Shown here: one piece after another, positions 5,280 through 6,921 of the stretch
How positions within the stretch are numbered: the first letter of the stretch is position 1
Layout of the letters: each line of letters opens with the position of its first letter
NCBI GenBank assembly: GCA_030951065.1
Contig: JAUZQH010000178.1
Location: 1 to 6,921, forward strand
DNA: 6,921 bases
Origin: Mariprofundus sp.
GTDB taxonomy: Bacteria > Pseudomonadota > Zetaproteobacteria > Mariprofundales > Mariprofundaceae
Direction of reading: 5' to 3'
Translations under genes and position numbers: made by a program
The notes under the pieces: generated by a model
Told to the model about the DNA's origin: nothing
Seen by the model: only the letters and a program-made list of their open reading frames with translations
The model's database searches: none

Positions 5280-6029
5280 ATGAGCAGTGAAAAACGACGT
5301 TTGATTGCGGGAAACTGGAAAATGAATGGGTCACTTCAGGAGGCCAATGAGTTCATGGATGCCTTCGAAGGCAATCCGGCTCCGGATCATGTCGAAGTGG
5401 CGCTGATGCCACCGTTCACACTGCTGCATCCGATGTCTGATCGGCTGGCCTCGATGGGCGTGGTGCTGGGCGCACAGAATGTCTATAACGAAGACAAGGG
5501 AGCGTTCACAGGCTCGATCTGTCCGATGATGTTGCGCGATGCCAACTGCCATTATGTGATTCTCGGACACTCCGAGCGCCGCAGCATCATTGGCGAGAGT
5601 AATGCCAAGATTCGCTCCAAGATGAATGCATGCTGGCTGCACGGACTGGAGCCCATCCTGTGCATCGGTGAAACGCTGGAGCAACGCGAGAAAGGTATTA
5701 CCAATTCGGTACTGGCTGAACAGTTGTCGATCCTCAAGGGTGCGCCGAAAGAAATGCCGTTGACAGTGGCATATGAACCGGTCTGGGCCATTGGTACGGG
5801 CGTCACTGCATCTGCGGAACAAGTGACCGAAACACACGCATTTGTACATGACGAATTAAGCAGGCTCGGACACGATTGTCGCGTTCTGTACGGCGGTAGC
5901 GTCAATCCGGGCAATGCTGAAGAGCTGATGAGTTGCCCCGGTGTGGAGGGTGCTTTGGTGGGCGGAGCAAGCCTGAAGGCCGACTCGTTTATGGAGATCG
6001 TGAAAGCCACCGTGAAAGCGGTGAGCTGA
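5280..6029 (+). CDS. tpiA: Triosephosphate isomerase TpiA
   Basis: TpiA interconverts dihydroxyacetone phosphate and glyceraldehyde 3-phosphate in glycolysis and gluconeogenesis; it is a cytoplasmic (beta/alpha)8 barrel, usually a dimer. The 249 residues show GNWKMNG (11-17) with Asn12 and catalytic Lys14, AQNV (65-68), VILGHSERR (93-101) with the electrophile His97, AYEPVWAIGTG (164-174) with the catalytic base Glu166 and the closing loop 6, YGGSVNPGN (204-212) and GALVGGASL (224-232), the phosphate-binding end. Length is normal (E. coli 255). One small oddity is GAFTGSI at 75-81, where many homologues have GAFTGEI or GAFTGET; the rest of the active site is complete. The leader contains a short bulged hairpin around GTTCAG/CTGGAAC. 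secG follows after 10 bases, and both are read from the promoter at 5174-5201. Confidence 0.97.
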   Translation: MSSEKRRLIAGNWKMNGSLQEANEFMDAFEGNPAPDHVEVALMPPFTLLHPMSDRLASMGVVLGAQNVYNEDKGAFTGSICPMMLRDANCHYVILGHSERRSIIGESNAKIRSKMNACWLHGLEPILCIGETLEQREKGITNSVLAEQLSILKGAPKEMPLTVAYEPVWAIGTGVTASAEQVTETHAFVHDELSRLGHDCRVLYGGSVNPGNAEELMSCPGVEGALVGGASLKADSFMEIVKATVKAVS

Positions 6030-6039
6030 GGAGATAAGG

Positions 6040-6420
6040 ATGACAACAATAATAATTATCGTGCATGTGCTGGTAGCGCTGCTACTGATTGGCGTAGTGC
6101 TGATCCAGCGCGGCCAGGGTGCGGATATGGGCGTATCTTTTGGCGGCGGCGGTGCACAAACACTGTTCGGGAGCCGTGGTTCCGGTTCATTTCTGGGCAA
6201 ACTGACAGGAGGTCTGGCAGCAACATTCATGTTGACCAGTCTGACGCTGGCATTCTTTTCCCAACAGCATACAGGTTCTGTAGTAGAACGCGCCATTTCA
6301 GATCAGGCTCCGCTTGAGCAACCGGCCAGTTCCAAACCGACGCAAGGTGGTTTTGATCCGTCCAAATTGAAGAGCGACACGCCGGCCCCGGTCACAGATA
6401 GTTTGCCAGGCGCTGAATAA
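6040..6420 (+). CDS. secG: Preprotein translocase subunit SecG
   Basis: SecG is the small inner-membrane subunit of the SecYEG translocon and helps the SecA motor cycle during protein export. The 126-residue product has a first membrane helix at about residues 3-22, the conserved cytoplasmic loop QRGQGADMGVSFGGGGAQTL (23-42) continuing into FGSRGSGSFL, and a second helix at about 54-73. After these comes a polar, Pro/Ser-rich tail of about 50 residues, which varies in the family. GAGGAG (6028-6033) overlaps the tpiA stop and lies six bases before the ATG. The tpiA-secG-tRNA-Leu order is known from other proteobacteria and argues for one transcript. Nothing is abnormal. Confidence 0.95.
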   Translation: MTTIIIIVHVLVALLLIGVVLIQRGQGADMGVSFGGGGAQTLFGSRGSGSFLGKLTGGLAATFMLTSLTLAFFSQQHTGSVVERAISDQAPLEQPASSKPTQGGFDPSKLKSDTPAPVTDSLPGAE

Positions 6421-6425
6421 AGTTG

Positions 6426-6449
6426 CAGGCCATTCACATGAATGGCCTG
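6426..6449 (+). other. Perfect 10-bp hairpin between secG and tRNA-Leu
   Basis: CAGGCCATTC (6426-6435), loop ACAT, GAATGGCCTG (6440-6449). The stem is perfect but is followed by GATATG, not a T tract, so it is unlikely to be an intrinsic terminator. It begins 5 bases after the secG stop and ends 4 bases before the tRNA. It may protect the 3' end of the secG mRNA after the tRNA is cut out by RNase P, or guide that processing. Confidence 0.6.
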
Positions 6450-6453
6450 ATAT

Positions 6454-6538
6454 GCCGGAGTGGTGGAATTGGTAGACACGCCATCTTGAGGGGGTGGTGA
6501 GGAAACTCGTGCTGGTTCGAGTCCAGTCTCCGGCACCA
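6454..6538 (+). tRNA. tRNA-Leu (anticodon GAG), CCA encoded
   Basis: The acceptor stem is GCCGGAG (6454-6460) with CTCCGGC (6528-6534). The D arm contains GTGGAATTGGTAGACAC. The anticodon stem is CCATC (6481-6485) with GGTGG (6493-6497), and the loop TTGAGGG puts the anticodon GAG at 6488-6490. A long variable arm typical of class II tRNAs holds GAG/CTC (6499-6501 with 6506-6508). The T arm is GCTGG, loop TTCGAGT, CCAGT (6511-6527). The discriminator A6535 is followed by an encoded CCA (6536-6538). It reads CUC and CUU leucine codons. E. coli has a very similar tRNA-Leu(GAG) directly after secG. It probably depends on the tpiA promoter, as none is visible nearer. Confidence 0.97.
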
Positions 6539-6542
6539 ACAA

Positions 6543-6579
6543 GAAGGGGCGGTGTGACATAAAGTCACACCGCCCCTTC
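6543..6579 (+). terminator. Perfect 16-bp hairpin after tRNA-Leu, probable transcript end
   Basis: GAAGGGGCGGTGTGAC (6543-6558), loop ATAAA, GTCACACCGCCCCTTC (6564-6579). All 16 base pairs match and the stem is GC-rich, starting four bases after the tRNA CCA end. It is placed as the terminator of tpiA-secG-tRNA-Leu. It is not followed by a T tract (GCGTTAGTGG comes next), so it may need Rho or act as a 3' stabiliser. Confidence 0.6.
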
Positions 6580-6694
6580 GCGTTAGTGGTTTCCAAATAA
6601 AAACACTCAATGTCACTCCCTTTTTTGCGTGAGTCCTCTGTCTCAATTGACCGTGAATCAATGTCACGTCCTTTTTCGCGTCAGTCTTTTCTCC
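6564..6694. repeat. Degenerate repeat, three copies, downstream of tRNA-Leu
   Basis: Copies two (6607-6635) and three (6658-6686) agree at 25 of 29 positions. They share TCAATGTCAC, a CC plus T tract, GCGT, one variable base and AGT. The 3' arm of the preceding hairpin starts a first, more diverged copy: GTCAC at 6564 and GCGTTAGT at 6580-6587. GTCAC recurs at 6564, 6612 and 6663, periods 48 and 51. The copies fill most of the 207-base gap between the tRNA and the kinase gene, which holds no supportable coding gene. The function is unknown. It could be duplicated terminator or tRNA-flanking sequence, or binding sites for a regulator. Confidence 0.6.
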
Positions 6695-6730
6695 AAAAAA
6701 TTTCACCTTAATGTAACTTCAGCACGACCA

Positions 6731-6739
6731 TGCTAATCT
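6731..6739 (+). promoter_or_regulatory. Putative extended -10 element of the PfkB-family gene
   Basis: TGCTAATCT contains a TGn extension and TAATCT as -10. The match to TATAAT is modest and no good -35 is seen. It ends six bases before the ATG at 6746, so transcription would start at or next to the start codon. Confidence 0.35.
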
Positions 6740-6745
6740 ACCCCT

Positions 6746-6921
6746 ATGCTTGATGTACTTTGCGTAGGGCACGCCTCATACGACATTTCCATGGCGGCAA
6801 GGCATCACCCGGAAGCGAATGAAAAAATGCTGGCTGATGCCATGCAGCTGGCAGGGGGTGGCCCTGCCGCCAATGCAGCTGTGTGCGTGGCAAGGCTTGG
6901 CGGCAAGGCAGGTTTTTGCGG
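6746..6921 (+). CDS. PfkB-family carbohydrate/nucleoside kinase, 5' end only
   Basis: PfkB-family enzymes transfer phosphate from ATP to a sugar or nucleoside (ribokinase, fructokinase, adenosine kinase and others). The visible 58 residues begin [16 protein letters not shown], the usual first strand and substrate-binding Asp (Asp13). PEANEKM follows near 22-28, and [20 protein letters not shown] (37-56) is the first PfkB signature region with the diglycine and the Asn that contact the sugar. The C-terminal ATP-binding DTxGAGD motif lies beyond the right edge, so the substrate cannot be named. The ATG at 6746 has no Shine-Dalgarno (CTACCCCT precedes it) but places the first beta strand at the usual distance. 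The gene is separated from the tpiA transcript by the tRNA hairpin and the repeats, so it is probably independently transcribed. Confidence 0.88.
   Translation, partial: MLDVLCVGHASYDISMAARHHPEANEKMLADAMQLAGGGPAANAAVCVARLGGKAGFC

Noticed and set aside
5228..5290. 20-codon frame overlapping the tpiA start, a possible leader peptide.
   Set aside because: No ribosome site, no run of regulatory codons and no terminator/antiterminator pair. Probably chance.
6607..6694. Repeat pair considered as a CRISPR remnant.
   Set aside because: Copies are degenerate, period about 51 with only a 22-base interval, no array and no cas genes. It does not have CRISPR architecture.
6303..6706. Two minus-strand open frames across tRNA-Leu (97 and 90 codons).
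   Set aside because: They are antisense to the tRNA and the hairpin. Peptides such as WCRRLDSNQHE are familiar translation artefacts of tRNA-Leu genes. No ribosome site or family resemblance supports them.

Overview
The window is a compact stretch of chromosomal core genes from a proteobacterium. The pimeloyl-ACP route to biotin (BioC plus BioH), a CCA-encoding tRNA-Leu(GAG) directly after secG, a ComF/GntX-type protein, a class I glutaredoxin and an RsmA with all its family motifs fit a gamma- or zetaproteobacterium of moderate GC. I cannot fix the genus from the sequence. I see no transposase, phage gene, CRISPR array or toxin-antitoxin pair, and nothing in the gene content suggests a new defence or mobile system.

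Region 1 (1-3179, minus strand) is a biotin operon in the order bioF-bioH-bioC-bioD, with bioD cut by the left edge. Every junction overlaps, so translation is probably coupled. BioC methylates malonyl-ACP so that it can be extended as a disguised fatty-acid primer. BioH removes the methyl ester from pimeloyl-ACP, BioF condenses pimeloyl-ACP with alanine, and BioD closes the ureido ring. bioA and bioB are not in view. Just upstream of bioF is a dyad (3181-3212) that closely resembles a BirA operator. It lies between bioF and the divergent gene comF.

Region 2 (3214-4200, plus strand) is comF followed 9 bases later by a glutaredoxin gene, probably one transcript. The convergent gap between grxC and rsmA (4201-4345) is short but dense in inverted repeats. 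Region 3 is rsmA (minus, 4346-5155), which shares overlapping divergent promoters with tpiA.

Region 4 (5280-6538, plus strand) is tpiA-secG-tRNA-Leu, a gene order known from several proteobacteria and probably one transcript. A perfect 10-bp hairpin separates secG from the tRNA. After the tRNA comes a perfect 16-bp hairpin that lacks a U tract, then a degenerate repeat present in three copies at 48-51 base spacing (6564-6694). The window ends in the first 58 codons of a PfkB-family sugar kinase gene (from 6746). That gene has no Shine-Dalgarno sequence and an extended -10-like element six bases before its ATG, so its mRNA may be leaderless.
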